Assembly: GCA_021907015.1 (NCBI GenBank)
Contig: CP091064.1
Span: 3,720,001-3,784,000 of the forward strand
Source of the DNA: Pectobacterium sp. PL152
Lineage (GTDB): Bacteria > Pseudomonadota > Gammaproteobacteria > Enterobacterales > Enterobacteriaceae
Direction: 5' to 3'
Length of the DNA stretch: 64,000 nt
Shown: positions 37,564 through 50,100 of the stretch, piece after piece
Layout: the number at the start of each line of letters is the position of its first letter
How positions within the stretch are numbered: the first letter of the stretch is position 1
The notes under the pieces: model-generated
The model's database searches: none
The model's input: the letters and a program-made list of their open reading frames with translations, nothing else
Told to the model about the DNA's origin: nothing
Made by a program: the position numbers and the translations under genes

Positions 37564-38772
37564 ATGGAATACCAATCAGGTAAGCGAGTTTTATCACTAT
37601 CACTGGGCCTTATCGGCCTGTTCAGCGCATCGGCATTTGCTTCTGACTCACGAACGGTGAGTGAGCCGAAAGCCCCGTCCTCCTGTACGGTACTGAAAGC
37701 GGACAGCAGCACGGCCACCAGCGCTATTCAAAAAGCGTTGAATAACTGCGGACAAGGCAAAGCGGTCAGGCTGAGCGCGGGGAGTACGTCCGTCTTTCTG
37801 AGCGGTCCACTTTCTCTGCCTTCGGGCGTCAGCTTATTAATCGACAGTGGGGTGACGCTGCGTGCCGTGAACAACGCCAAGTCTTTTGAGAATGCGGCGT
37901 CATCCTGTGGCGTAGTGGATAACAACGGTAAAGGTTGTAATGCATTTATTACCGCCACGAGTACGACGAACAGCGGAATCTATGGGCCGGGCATCATTGA
38001 TGGGCAAGGGGGCGTGAAGCTTCAGGATAAAAAGGTGAGCTGGTGGGATCTGGCCGCCGATGCCAAAGTGAAAAAGCTAAAACAGAATACCCCACGACTG
38101 ATTCAGATTAATAAGAGTAAGAATTTTACACTGTACAACGTCTCTCTCATTAACTCCCCGAACTTCCACGTCGTGTTCAGCGATGGTGATGGCTTAACCG
38201 CGTGGAAAACCACGATCAAAACGCCGTCCACGGCGAGAAACACCGACGGTATCGATCCGATGTCATCAAAAAACATCACGATTGCTCACAGCAATATTTC
38301 GACGGGTGACGATAACGTGGCGATCAAAGCCTATAAAGGCCGTGCCGAGACGCGCAATATCTCCATTTTGCATAATGAATTCGGAACGGGCCACGGTATG
38401 TCGATCGGCAGCGAAACGATGGGGGTTTACAATGTGACCGTCGATGATCTGAACATGAATGGCACCACGAATGGCTTACGCATTAAGAGTGACAAATCGG
38501 CTGCTGGGGTGGTCAATGGCGTTCGGTATAGCAATGTGGTCATGAAGAATGTGGCGAAACCGATTGTGATTGATACGGTGTATGAGAAGAAAGAGGGAAG
38601 TAATGTGCCTGAGTGGAGCGACATTACGTTTAAAGATATTACGTCCCAAACCAAAGGTGTGGTGGTGCTGAACGGCGAGAACGCGAAAAAGCCGATCGAA
38701 GTGACGATGAAGAACGTCAAACTGACGAGCGACAGCACATGGCAGATCAAGAACGTCACCGTTAAGAAGTAG
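37564..38772 (+). CDS. pehA: Endopolygalacturonase PehA
   Basis: PehA hydrolyses alpha-1,4-polygalacturonan and is a major maceration factor secreted by the type II (Out) system. A signal peptide is cut after SASAFA (26 residues). The GH28 beta-helix shows all catalytic motifs: NTDGIDP, GDDNVAIK, GTGHGMSIGS and RIKSDK, with aspartates of the second motif acting in catalysis. The 402-residue length is usual for soft-rot PehA. The gene is intact and divergent from pel3. A terminator follows at 38799. Confidence 0.97.
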   Translation: MEYQSGKRVLSLSLGLIGLFSASAFASDSRTVSEPKAPSSCTVLKADSSTATSAIQKALNNCGQGKAVRLSAGSTSVFLSGPLSLPSGVSLLIDSGVTLRAVNNAKSFENAASSCGVVDNNGKGCNAFITATSTTNSGIYGPGIIDGQGGVKLQDKKVSWWDLAADAKVKKLKQNTPRLIQINKSKNFTLYNVSLINSPNFHVVFSDGDGLTAWKTTIKTPSTARNTDGIDPMSSKNITIAHSNISTGDDNVAIKAYKGRAETRNISILHNEFGTGHGMSIGSETMGVYNVTVDDLNMNGTTNGLRIKSDKSAAGVVNGVRYSNVVMKNVAKPIVIDTVYEKKEGSNVPEWSDITFKDITSQTKGVVVLNGENAKKPIEVTMKNVKLTSDSTWQIKNVTVKK

Positions 38773-38798
38773 TGTGATCACTACGTTGTTTTGTCATG

Positions 38799-38829
38799 AC
38801 AGCGCCGCACGGGAAACCGGCGGCGCTGT
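38799..38829. terminator. Terminator between convergent pehA and bapD
   Basis: ACAGCGCCGC and GCGGCGCTGT pair around a 10-11-nt loop, followed by TGTTTGTC. It lies 27 nt after the pehA stop and 37 nt beyond the bapD end, so it probably serves both. Confidence 0.7.
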
Positions 38830-38865
38830 TGTTTGTCAATTACGCTCGTTCTTCCATGCGTGAGT

Positions 38866-40034
38866 TTAACGTTCACGCAGCGCTTCATTGACCTTGTTCA
38901 ACGGCTTAATCAGATAGTCCAGCACGCTTTTCTGGCCGGTTTTTATCTCCACGCTGGCGACCATGCCGGGCACGATGGGGAATTTTTCCCCGGCTTTATT
39001 GGTCAGCTCCGCCTGTGTGGTGCGCACATAGACCCGATAATAAAACTGATCGCGCCTGACTTCGTCCTGAAGGGTGTCGGGCGATACGCTTTCGACTTCA
39101 CCCGTTAAGTTACCGTAGATGGAAGAATCATAGGCGGTGATTTTTACCGTAGCGGGCAAGCCCGGCCGGATATAGGCGATATCGCGTGGGTTGATGCGTG
39201 TTTCGATCAGCAACTGATCTTCCAGCGGTACGATTTCCATCAGCTTGCCGCCCGGTTGCAGCACGCCGCCAACGGTCGTTACCTGAATATCTTTCACAAT
39301 ACCGCGTACCGGTGACGTAATGGTGGCGCGCTTGAGCTGGTCGGCTTTCCCACTGACCACTTCCATTTGTGCTTCCAGATCGGCATTGTTCTTGACCTGT
39401 TCTTCCCGCGCTCGCACGGCGTATTGGTTGCGGGCTTCGTCGATTTTGCCGCGGATCTCGCTAATCTGGCGGCGCAGCCGAATCACTTCGACGGCGCTGG
39501 CAGCGCCGCGCTGCACCAGCGGCTCTGTCATCCGCAACTCTTGCTCCACCAGCCGCATCGATTGTTGCAGGTTGGCGACCGTTTCATCGCGATTACGCAA
39601 GCGTGATTCATAAAGCTGGCGTTCGCGTGCGGCCAGCGCCGGTTCCTTCAGGGTTTCCGCGCTGAATTTGAGTGGTTCGCCGCTGAGCTCGGCGTGCAGA
39701 CGTTCGGCGGAGGCCCGCAACGTCTGCACGCGGGAGAAGGCTTCACCGTAGACCGACTGAAAACGGTTGACGTCTAACTGTGCCAGCACCTGACCTTTCT
39801 CGACGACGTTGCCCTGTTGCACATACAGCTGGCCGATGATCCCGCCGTCCAGGCTTTCAATCACCTGGGCGCGGGTCGACGGCGTCACCTTACCGCTCCC
39901 GACGGACACTTCATCCAGCACGGCAAAGGTGGCCCAGATAAAAACACGACCAGCCCCAACAGGCTGAGCCAAATAATGGCGGAGACGCGTCGACCCTGGC
40001 GTTTCAGGTCATCATGGATAGTGATGCTACTCAT
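38866..40034 (-). pseudogene. bapD: Type I secretion membrane fusion protein (HlyD/LapC family), one frameshift
   Basis: This periplasmic adaptor links the ABC transporter to the TolC-like channel. The start at 40034 gives MSSITIHDDLKRQGRRVSAI and one membrane helix (AIIWLSLLGLVVF). After a break in the A run at 39940-39944 (one base short) the rest is open: biotinyl-lipoyl-like halves (VIESLDGGIIGQLYVQQGNV; ATITSPVRGIVKDIQVT), a coiled coil between them, and a beta-barrel end (KFPIVPGMVASVEIKTGQKS). Restored length is about 390. It is the last gene of bapABCD, starting 10 nt after bapC. Confidence 0.88.
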
Positions 40035-40044
40035 TGTGTTCCCC

Positions 40045-42183
40045 TTACGCCACGCTCTGTGCGGCATCTGCCGGTTTGCTGATCGCTTTCAAAATCTGGT
40101 CACGTGGGCCATCTGCCACGATGCGCCCGCCATCCATGACGACCACGCGGTCAACCAGCTTTAGCAGCGCCGGGCGGTGTGTCACCAGCACCAGCGTGCG
40201 CCCCGTGAGCCAACTGCTTAACTGATGGATGACGTGGTTTTCCAACTGTTCGTCCATCGAGGCGGTGGGTTCATCCAGCAGCACGATCTGGGGATTGCGT
40301 AACAGCATTCTGCTGAGCAGAATCATCTGCCGCTGCCCGCCGGATAAACCGCGTCCGCCTTCATGAATAATGCGATCCAGGCTGGAAGCATCCTGTTGGA
40401 TCAGGCTGAGCGCACCGCTAATACGCAGCGCCTGCAACAGCTCTTGCTCGGTCGCGTGTGGGTTGCCGAGCATCAGGTTTTGCCGCAGGCTGCCGAAGAA
40501 CAGACGCGATTCCTGCGACAGAAAGCCCAACTGACGGCGGACATCTACCGGATCGATCTGGCTGATGTCGACGCCATCAATGATGACCTTGCCACGCGTC
40601 GCCGTGGCCTGATTGGCAAGCAGCTTGAGCAGGGTGGATTTACCCGCGCCGACCTTACCCAACAGCGCCACTTTTTCGCCCGGTTTGATCTCCAGCTTGC
40701 CGACCTGCAAGGCGATATCACCCTGTTCAGGATCGTAGCTGTATTGCACGTTATGGAGCTGGAAGTGGCCCTGAAGGATCGGGCAGTGCGCCATTTTGCT
40801 GTCTTCTGGCCGATCCAGCGGTTTTTGCAGGATGTCATCCAGCCCGGTCATGGCGGTTTTCGCGTGCTGCCAGCGGGAAAACACCATCGTTAACTGCATA
40901 AGCGGCGCGATGGTGCGTGAGGAAAGCAGACTACAGGCCACGAGCGTACCGGTGGTGATATCGCCTGCCAGCACCAGATAGCTGCCGAACACCAGCATGC
41001 CAGCATAGGTTAACTGCTGGACGGTCGAGGCCCAGCCGCTGAGCCGTGCGCCCCAGATGCGTTGCTTCATCCCGATGGCGGCGCTGACTTCGTGCGTCTG
41101 CTCCCACTGGCGCTGGAAGTAGGGTTCGGCCTGTAGCGCTTTGATATCTTCGATCCCTTCGATGGACTCGACCAGTACCGCATTCCGCAACGCGCTTTCG
41201 CGCATCCCTTCCTTGGCGAGCTTCGCCATCGGCCATTGCAGCATCAGACCGGGGATCACAATCAGCGGGATCGCCAGCATGGGAATCAGCACCAGCGGCC
41301 CACCGATCATCGCCATAATGCCGAGAAACAGAAAGACGAACGGCATGTCGGCTGCCGCCCCGACGGTGGTGGACGTCAGCAGTTCACGTACCTGATCGAT
41401 TTCCCGCAGTTGTGAAATAAACGAGCCGGTGGATTTCGGTCTGGCTTCATTTTTGATCGCCAATGCGCGGGCGAACAGCATCCCTGATACGTGCAGATCG
41501 ATGCTTTTGCCCATCAGATCGGAGACGACGGTGCGTGATAAACGGATGGCGTACTCTAATGCAGCGGCCAGCAGTACGCCGAAAAACAACACCCACAGGG
41601 TGGGAATCGACTGCGCCGGAATCACGCGGTCATACACCTGCATGGAGAACAGGATCCCCGCCAGTGCCAGAACGTTACCCACGATAGACGCGAGAGAAAT
41701 TTCCCCGATCTGCCGTTTTGCACCACGAAAATGTTGCCAGAACCAGTGCTTGCGGTACGGTTTGACGAAATCATCGATGCGGGTATCGCGGCCACGTTCG
41801 GCGATGCCGACCAGTACGATAATCCCCTGACTGTGTTTGATGAGTTCCGTCAGTTCGGCTTCACGTTGAAGGTCGCCCCCGTCATTCAGCCAGTAGGTGG
41901 CGATGCCCTCATCATTTAACGACTCAATGACGATGACGCCGCCATCGTCGGTTTCCGCCAATACCGGTAATATTTTGTTGCGCCAGTGGAGCTTCTCCGT
42001 GTGTCGCAGGCTGATGCTTAACCCCATCAGGTGGCTGATTTGTTCTAACTGGCGGGCAATGGGTTGCTGTTCGTACCAGCGCATCTGCTGGCGTACCGAC
42101 TGGATATCGACCACCTGTCCATAGTGGGCGGCGGCGCGGGCCATGGCGGCAATCCAGGTTTCAGTTTGGGTGATTTGTGTCAT
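40045..42183 (-). CDS. bapC: Type I secretion ABC transporter (LapB/BapC type)
   Basis: The 712-residue exporter has an N-terminal C39-like domain (ARAAAHYGQVVDIQSVRQQM) with no catalytic cysteine, as in transporters that only bind their substrate. Six membrane helices follow (FFGVLLAAALEYAI; FVFLFLGIMAMIGGPLVLI). The ATPase has Walker A LLGKVGAGKST, signature GRGLSGGQRQMILLSRMLLR, Walker B QIVLLDEPTASMD and the H-loop LVTHRPALL. It should power export of the adhesin encoded upstream. It is unbroken over 2.1 kb and lies between bapB and bapD on the same strand. Confidence 0.93.
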   Translation of the reverse strand: MTQITQTETWIAAMARAAAHYGQVVDIQSVRQQMRWYEQQPIARQLEQISHLMGLSISLRHTEKLHWRNKILPVLAETDDGGVIVIESLNDEGIATYWLNDGGDLQREAELTELIKHSQGIIVLVGIAERGRDTRIDDFVKPYRKHWFWQHFRGAKRQIGEISLASIVGNVLALAGILFSMQVYDRVIPAQSIPTLWVLFFGVLLAAALEYAIRLSRTVVSDLMGKSIDLHVSGMLFARALAIKNEARPKSTGSFISQLREIDQVRELLTSTTVGAAADMPFVFLFLGIMAMIGGPLVLIPMLAIPLIVIPGLMLQWPMAKLAKEGMRESALRNAVLVESIEGIEDIKALQAEPYFQRQWEQTHEVSAAIGMKQRIWGARLSGWASTVQQLTYAGMLVFGSYLVLAGDITTGTLVACSLLSSRTIAPLMQLTMVFSRWQHAKTAMTGLDDILQKPLDRPEDSKMAHCPILQGHFQLHNVQYSYDPEQGDIALQVGKLEIKPGEKVALLGKVGAGKSTLLKLLANQATATRGKVIIDGVDISQIDPVDVRRQLGFLSQESRLFFGSLRQNLMLGNPHATEQELLQALRISGALSLIQQDASSLDRIIHEGGRGLSGGQRQMILLSRMLLRNPQIVLLDEPTASMDEQLENHVIHQLSSWLTGRTLVLVTHRPALLKLVDRVVVMDGGRIVADGPRDQILKAISKPADAAQSVA

Positions 42184-42222
42184 TCACATTCCTGCATGTT
42201 CTTATCCGGCAGGTGAGCCGGC

Positions 42223-43646
42223 TTACAGCGACGGTAACGTCTCGCCAGTGGCTTGATGACGCTCAATGCCCAACATATCCAGCAGATTATCGACGGCCGC
42301 GGCATAGTTAACCGCCGCCTCCCAGCCGTCATATAACGCGCCGATGCGTGAGGTTTCAGCCTGCAATACGTCTTGTTCAACGCTGAGCAGGTCATTCAGG
42401 CTGCGTTTGCTGAGTTTGTATTCATCCTGATAAACGTTGCGGGTGTAGGTTGCGCTGGTGATTTGTTGCTGGCTGGCTTTCTCACGTTGCTGCGCGCCGA
42501 TGAGGTCGGCATAGGCCGTTGAGGCTTTCTGGTTCATATCCAGCTTTGCCGCTTCGACTTCAGCCTGCGCCGCTTCACGCGTGCCTGATGCGGCATCAAC
42601 GCGTGCGCTGACGGCACCGCCTTGATAAAGCGGGGCTTCCACCACCAGCTGTAGCTGATCGTCCCAGTAATTACGCCTGTCGGTTTCATAGCGGGTACGG
42701 CCCGCCTGCACGGCAATGGTGGGCCAGTGCTGGGCTTCTGCCTGACGAATCCGATGGCGCGAGGCTTCCTGCTTGGACTGCGCGCTCAGCACCGCATTAC
42801 TCTGCTGGTAGGGGAGTGCCTTGAGCGTAATTTTTGTTGCAGCAGCGCACGGGGCAGATCGGGTAGGGCGGTGGGGAGAACGCCGGTCAACACGCTGAGT
42901 TGGGCCAGCGAGGAACGTTCCAGCGCACGGTATTGCTCCAGCGTTGCCTTCATGCCCGCGATGCGGGTTTCCGCCTGCAGGATGTCGGATTGCGTACTGA
43001 GGCCAGCCTCAGAACGCAGCGTCGCGATGTCTCTGACCTGACTGAGCGACGCGATATTGCGATCTGCTGCCTGACCCAATTCCTGATAGCGTTTGACTTT
43101 CAGGTAGGTTAGTAAGGTTTGCTGACCTACCGTGGTCATGACGCCGTAGAGCTGATAGCGATAGGCATCTGACAGGCTGTGCTGCTCATCAATACTGCCG
43201 CCCGTCTTACCAAAATCATACAGCAGCTGTTTCAGCGTAATACCCGCTGTGGCGTTGTTGCTCATCGTGCCGCCAGAATCACTTTGATCGGACTGGCCGA
43301 CATTGCCGCTAAGGCCGATTTGCGGGAACCAGGCACTTTGTGCGACGCGCAGATCGGCTTCACCGACGCGAATCTGCGCCGAAGCCTGTGCAATTTGTGG
43401 GTTGCGTGCAAACGCACGGAGAATGGCCTGCTTGAGATCCAGACTATCGACCTGCTGTTCTGTCGGTGCGGCGGACCAGTCAAACGCGACGGCCTGAGCG
43501 AACGTCGGCGAGCTATAGATAAAGGAAAGGCCACTGCAGGCCAGCCCGAGCGCCAACACATAACGCGGGGTGTGATGGCGCAGTGTGCGAGTCAAACAAG
43601 TACGGTGGTGCGGAAAAATATGCCCCTGATAAAAAATGGTGTGCAT
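42223..43646 (-). pseudogene. bapB: TolC-family outer-membrane secretion channel (BapB type), one frameshift
   Basis: The ATG at 43646 is preferred to the TTG just upstream and follows AGGGG. The signal region includes YVLALGLACSGLSFIYSSPT. Two TolC repeats are seen: KQAILRAFARNPQIAQASAQ in the first half and QEASRHRIRQAEAQHWPTIA in the second. DEYKLSKRSLNDLLSVEQDV is the typical second-repeat hairpin. The T run at 42831-42835 is one base short, which separates the halves. Restored length is about 475 residues. It starts 514 nt after bapA ends, with the dispersed repeat copy 2 between them. Confidence 0.9.
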
Positions 43647-43725
43647 CAATGACCCCTGTTTTCATCACTCTTTGTTTTAGTTCCTTTACACATATTTGTG
43701 CCGCTATCGAGGCAGTTTCGTACCG

Positions 43726-44086
43726 TCTCTTGGACACGTATCTATGCCGCTGCTGAGGCCGTTTCGTGCGCGATAATGGCGATTTTTTATGCTATCTCGT
43801 AGCGCGCGCCCGACTCGGGACGGCTCAAACGCCGCTCGCCCCGAGACCCCAGGCTTTTGGCGGAAATTATGCCGCTGGCGCGGTTCCTTCGTAGATATCA
43901 GGTTTAACGGACCGCTTGCGACACGTTTACTCGCCCCATAAATGGGGCTCGCCCTTCGGGCCAGCACAAGTGCTGTTCAAAAACGTCTCTGACGTTTTTG
44001 TCAGACGTGGCGCAAGCTTTCGCCGCGTCCATGCGGCTCATCCTAAACCTGCTATCTCCTCAGCATAATTTTTTACGCCGGATAAC
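43726..44086 (-). repeat. Dispersed ~360-nt hairpin-rich repeat, copy 2 (between bapA and bapB)
   Basis: This is the reverse-complement counterpart of 26967-27326. Read on the minus strand it starts GTTATCCGGC, passes GCCGCATGGACGCGGC, AAAACGTC/GACGTTTT, CAGCACTTGTGCTG and the CCCCATTTATGGGG hairpin, and ends near GCGCACGAAACGG. The left 120 nt match copy 1 at roughly nine bases in ten, and the right part is more diverged. It fills most of the 513 nt between the bapA stop and bapB start and would be transcribed with the operon if no terminator lies before it. No gene is evident in this gap. Confidence 0.8.
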
Positions 44087-44159
44087 GACAAAATCCGCGT
44101 TGATCTCCGCATTTGTGTATAAGCAGCGGCTCTTGGTAGAGCCAGCGCTTAAAACACCG

Positions 44160-47100
44160 TTACACCATATTGACGAGCAGGCCTTGCTGCACCAGTACAT
44201 CTCCCAGGTTGTTGGCGCTATCCAGCGATGAATGGTGGTAGACATCGAAGCGTTGGCCATCAATATCGCGCTGTCCTACCGTGCTCCAGATGCCTTCTCC
44301 CGGAATCAGGTTCACCCGATTTCCTTCGCCCCCGACGATCAGCAGATCATCTTCGGGTCGGTCGGTGACATTCAGGGCGCGGTCGAGATCCAGCGTGATA
44401 CTGTTGGTGCCGTTTTGACCTAAATCGAAGATCTCCACGTTATCGATTTTCAACCCCAACGCGGTGAGGTCCAGATTGAGCTCAGTGCCATCCAGAACCA
44501 GCGTATCAATGCCGTCACCACCGTCGATTTGGGTAAAGTCGAGTGTTGAAAGCGTAATAATGTCGTCGCCTTCTCCACCTTCGACATCCTCGCCCGTTTG
44601 CACACTGCCGTCGGCCAGATTGATAACGACGCCACCGATGGCATAAACGCTGTCTTCCACTTCGGTGCTGGCGCTATTGTTGATGGTGTTTGTCTCACTG
44701 AGCGTGGCTGCTGCCATTTTCGAGCTGACAGTAAGGGGCTGTACTTCGGCATTTTCTCCGGTGTCGAGCTGTTCGCTGGACAGTGAGGCCATCTGAACGA
44801 GACTGCTATCGTCAACATCCAGCGCCATCATGCTCATTAGCGGCAACCCGAGAGAGATACCGGAAGTTAATCCGGCGGAGACGCCGGTGAAGTTACCCGC
44901 CTGATCGGTGACGGAGGCTTCAACCGTTGTTCCCAGCAGCGCGGTCAACACTGCGGCGACGTTTAAGACGTTGATGCCTAAAATTGAGCTGGTGAACTGT
45001 GTGCTCCACTTGCCATCCGCACCGACGGTACCCTGTAGCGTCTGGCCGAGCAGCGTGACGGTCACCTTGGCACCTTGCTGCACGTAGCGTGATGTCCCGC
45101 TGACAGTGACGCCGTTTGCCAGTAGGCCAACGGTATTCCCCACCAGCGATCCCACCGCATCAATGCCCAACTGCGGCAACTGGTGCGTTTTGACGATCAC
45201 ATTGCTACTGGAGTTATTGGTGTTGCCGTAACGGTCAGTGACGGTGACACCGACAGTCAGGTTGCCATCAAGGATGCTGGTCAGATTGGCACTCGGTACC
45301 GTGACGCTCCAGGTGCCGTTGCTGGCGACCGTGGCGTTGAGCACGAGTCCGCCTATGGTCAACGTGATGCTACCGCCCGCTGCATTGGTTGTGGTTCCGC
45401 TGATGATCTGGTTTACGCCTGCTTCAGCCAGATTCAGGTAACCGTCTCCGCCAAAAAGAGAACCGAGGCTGACCGTTGGCAACGAGTGAACGCCCACGCC
45501 AATCGACGCTCCTGCGCTGGCGCTTTTCCCTGCCGCGTTGGTCAGCGTGGCGCTGAGAGAAAGCGTGCCGTCAGTCAGGCTGTTGAGATCGAGTGAAGGC
45601 AGGCTGACGGACCAGCTACCGTTGCTTTGCACCACGGCAGAGTAAGTCTTGGTGCCTAGTGAGATCTGGATTGTGGATCCTATCGCATTGGTACTGGTTC
45701 CGCTGATGACCTGACCTGCAGCAGCCTCGACGGCGTTGAGCAAACCGTCACCGCCAAAGAGCGGGTTGAGGGTCAGCGTTGGCTGGCCGTTAATCGCTAC
45801 GCTGATGTTACTGGCCTGCTGACCAACGTTACCCGCCGCATCCACCAGACGGACGCCAACGCTCGTGACGCCATCCGTGAGAGCCTTCAGGTCAAGATTA
45901 GGAACCGGCAAGCTCCAGCTACCGTTTGCGCCGACCGTTGTGGTGTAGGTTTTGCTGCCCAGCGTGACATTGATCGACGTACCCGCTGCCACATTGGTCG
46001 TCGTCCCGCTGATGGTTTGCGCGCTCAACAGGCTGGTGAGATCCAGTACGCCGTTGTTAAACAACGGGTTGAGCGTAATCGTCGGCGGTAATATAGCGAC
46101 GTTGAGGCCGGTGCTGACGCCGGTGCTATTGCCTGCCGGGTCGGTCACCGTCGCACTAATGGTGAGGTTACCGTTAGCCAGCCCGGACAGTTGCAGCGGC
46201 GTGACGCTGGTGCTCCAGGTGCCATCACTGCCGACCGTCGCGTTTAGCGTCAGGGTGCCGATGCGTATCACGACGGACGATCCCGCGACGGCGTTGGTGG
46301 TGGTGCCGCTAATCGTCTGTGTCAGCGCCGCTTCCGCGGCATTGAGGAAGCCATCGCCGCCAAACAGTGAACCCAAACTAATCGTCGGCAGATTTTTGGC
46401 AATAATATTGATGGCGTTGTTTACCGTGCCGGTATTGCCGGAGGTGTTCGTGACCGAGACATTCAAGGTGGTGCTGCCATCGGCCAATGCGCTGAGATCG
46501 GACGGCTGCAGCGTCAGGCTGAACGCGCCCCCGCCCCGACCGTAGACAGGAAGGTTTTACCGCCAAGGGTAACCGCAACCTGCGATCCGGCACTGGCATT
46601 GGTGACCACGCCACTGATCGTTTGCGCTACCAGCGCTTCTGCCGCGTTGATGAAGCCATCGCCGCCAAATACTGGGTTTAGCGTAATCACTGGCTGGGCA
46701 AAATCGAACTTGATGCCAGCACTGCCGTTGGCAGTATTGCCTACGCTGTCTGTCGCGGTAGCGGTCACGGTGAAATCACCGCTGCCTAGTCCTTGTAGAA
46801 TACCGAGTACGCTTGGGGTGACTGCGGCACTCCATTTACCATCTGTACCTACAGTAGCTGTAGCAATTTGTGAACCCGCAATGCTCAGCGTAATGGTTCC
46901 GCCTGCCAGACCCGTAGCCGTGCCGCTGAGGGTTTGATTGACCAGCAGATCGGCCAGATTGAGTACGCTATCGCCAAAGACCGGGTTCAGCGTAATGCTC
47001 GGCAGATTCTTGATGACCGTCGGGACGTTCACGATCTGGCTGGCGGTGTTGCCTGCGTAATCGGTGACCACAACGCCCAGCGCCAGCGTGCCATCTTGCA

Positions 47101-50100
47101 AGGCCTGCAAGTCGAGGGCAGGAACGGACAGGCTCCAGGCTCCGCCTGCACCGACGGTAATCCCGGTGTAAAGCTTGGTGCCCAGCGTCACACTGACCGT
47201 CGCCCCTAGTGCCACGCTGCCGCCGCTAACGATACCGCTGATAATCTGGCTGGTAGTCACATCCGCGGCATTCAGTGCGCCATCCGCGAAGGCGACAATA
47301 GAATTAATGGTCGGCGAGGATTTCAATACATCAATATTGACCAGTTGATTCTTCACGTTGCCGTGTGAATCGATGATGTTGACGTTAACCGCCAACAAGC
47401 CATTGCTCAGGCCTGTGAGCAGGGTCGGGGAAAGGGCGACGCTCCAGGCGCCGTTGGCGCCCACGGTGCTTTCCACCGTATTGCCCAACACGGTGACCTG
47501 GACTTTCGCGCCCAGATAGTTGCCGGTCGCGTTACCGCTGATAACCTGGGTTACCAGTGATTCGGCCAGATTGAGGATGCCATCGTTACCGAAGATATCC
47601 GTAATACCTGCACCGAGCGTCTTGTTCAGTGCGACGTCCAGCGTAACATCAAGATGGGCACTATTGCCTGAAGTATCGGTCAGCGTCACGCCGATGACCT
47701 GCGGCCCGTCGGTCAGGCTTTGCAGGTCGGCAGACAGGATTGAAGACTCCAGTTGCCGTCGAGGCCGACGGTTGTGGTGCCTGTCAGCGGTCCTGCGGTT
47801 AGCGTAACGGTTGCTCCTACTTCCCCTCTGCCGGTAATCGCTGCGCCAGCCAGGGCTTCCGCCAGCGTCAGAATATTGTCATCGAACAGTGTGACGCTAA
47901 GCAGTGGGATCGCGGTATCGACGGTAACCGTCTGCGTAGTGGTGGTGCTATTGCCCGCTTTATCGGCGAGGGTCGCCGTGATGGTGTAGTTGCCATCGGT
48001 TAGCTGTGCCAGATCGGCGGCTGGCACATTGACACTCCAGGTTCCTGTCACGGAAACCTGCGCGCTGTAGGTTTTCCCATTCAGGCTAATCGAGACGATT
48101 TGCCCTGCTTCGGTAATGGATGCTGTGCCGGTAATCGCCTGTGCCGTACTCATTTCCGTGGCGTTGAGCACATTGTCCGACGCAAACGAAACGATATTCA
48201 GCGTAGGTGCAAGGGTGTCCACGGTGACGATGGTTGTCAGGGTGGCGTCCAGCGACGTGGCGGTGATGAACACCTCTCCCTGCGAGGAGAATGTCGGCAG
48301 AGCCGGGATGGTGATGCTCCAGTTGCCATTCACATCGGTAATCGGCATAAATATTGCCGACCCGACCTGAAGGTTCACAACGGTCATTGATGACGCGGGC
48401 CCGATAGAACGTCCGGAGATCGTGACGTTACCATTGATCTCGACGGCGTTGATGATGTTGTCGGTCGAGATCGGGTTGATGGTCATCACCGTCGGAGGCG
48501 GCGTCAGGTTGACGTTAAAGTTAACGCTGGATGGCTGCGTTGGATTCCCAGCCCGGTCCTCTGCACTGACAGAAAGTGAATAGGTCGTATTGGCCAGCAC
48601 CTGCAACGCAGAGGACGGGATGTTAACGCTCCATAAGCCACCGTTGAGAATTTGGGTTTGATAATCCAGGCCATTCAGCCTGATAGTCACGTTCTGGCCG
48701 ACCTCCAGACCGGTAGATGTCCCACTAACCGCCTGCGTTGCCCGACTTTCTGCATAGTTTAGGCCGTCCAGACCGGCGAAAGTTGAAATCGTGATGGTTG
48801 GTGAGGTCTGAATCGCGAGGTAGGCCTGAGAATTCAACGTGCTGCTGTTACCTAGACTGTCCGTGGCCGTGATGCTGATAGTGTGCGTACCGTCAGCAAG
48901 CTGAGAAAGCTGGGTTGGGGTCAACGTTGCGGTCCAGACTCCCCCGCTAAGCTGTACGACAAGCGGTTGCCCGCCAAACGTGACGTTCACGCTCACCGCA
49001 TCTCCTGCGGTACCGCTTAAGGTTCTGCCCGCCAGCGTAGCGGCTTCCGCGATGCTCAGGTAGCCATCGACAAACGGCGGATTCAGCGTAATGGTCGGTG
49101 GCGTGAAATCGCTGGTAAAGACGATCGGCGCAGACCCTACGTTGCCTGCTGCATCGACGGCGGTCACCGTGATGGTATGCTGGCCGTCGCTCAGCGAGTT
49201 CAACGCATTTGGCGGCAGCGTCACCGACCAGTTACCCGCGCTGTCTACCGTCGCGGTGTAGCGAATGCCGTTGAGGTCGAACTCCAGTTTAACGCTCTGC
49301 CCGCTGCCTCCAATCTGCGTGCGACCAGAGAAGGTCAGTGCAGATGCCGCTTCGGCGCTGCTCAGAATATTATCAATGCCAAACGGTATGACATCGATAA
49401 TCGGGGTGGGCAGCGTCTGCGCCGAACTCACATCGAGCGAGGCGCTGGTGTTGGTATTGCCGACCCAGTCGGTGACCTTGACGCTAATGCTGTAATTGCC
49501 TTCGGTAAAGATCGCCAAATCGGCAGGGGACAGTTCTCTGGACCAGCCGCCCAACCCGTCAGCGACGGCGGTAAAGGTCGTGTCTGCCAGCGTGGTTTTA
49601 TTGGTCACCGTCACGATGACTTCCTGACCCGCGCTGGTAATACCGGTTTTACCGGTTAATGTCTGAATGGCCTGAATTTCAGTGGTGTTAGGATGCCGTC
49701 GCCAAACGGCAGGTCCAGCGTTGCTACAGGCAGGGTGGTGGTCAGCACATTCGCTGTGGTTGCTGTGGTACTGGTGTTGCCCGCAGCGTCGGTCACGATA
49801 ACGGTGAAATTCACCGTGCCATCCGGCAGGTCGATCAGCGTCTGGCGGCCCAGCGATAATGACCAACTGCCGTCGGCATTCACCGTGGCGGGGAGGCTGG
49901 TGCCGTTAATGCTGACTGACACGGTTTGCCCCACGTTGCTGGAGAGCCCCGTTTGCCCGGACAGCGTCGCGCCCGGCTGCGCATCAGCCAGACTCAGTTT
50001 ACCATCGCCGAACGGGGTATCGATCGAGGCGACAGGAACACCCACAATGACGCTGGCGAACGTGCCGCTTCCTGACCCGGTATTGCCCGCATGATCCGTG

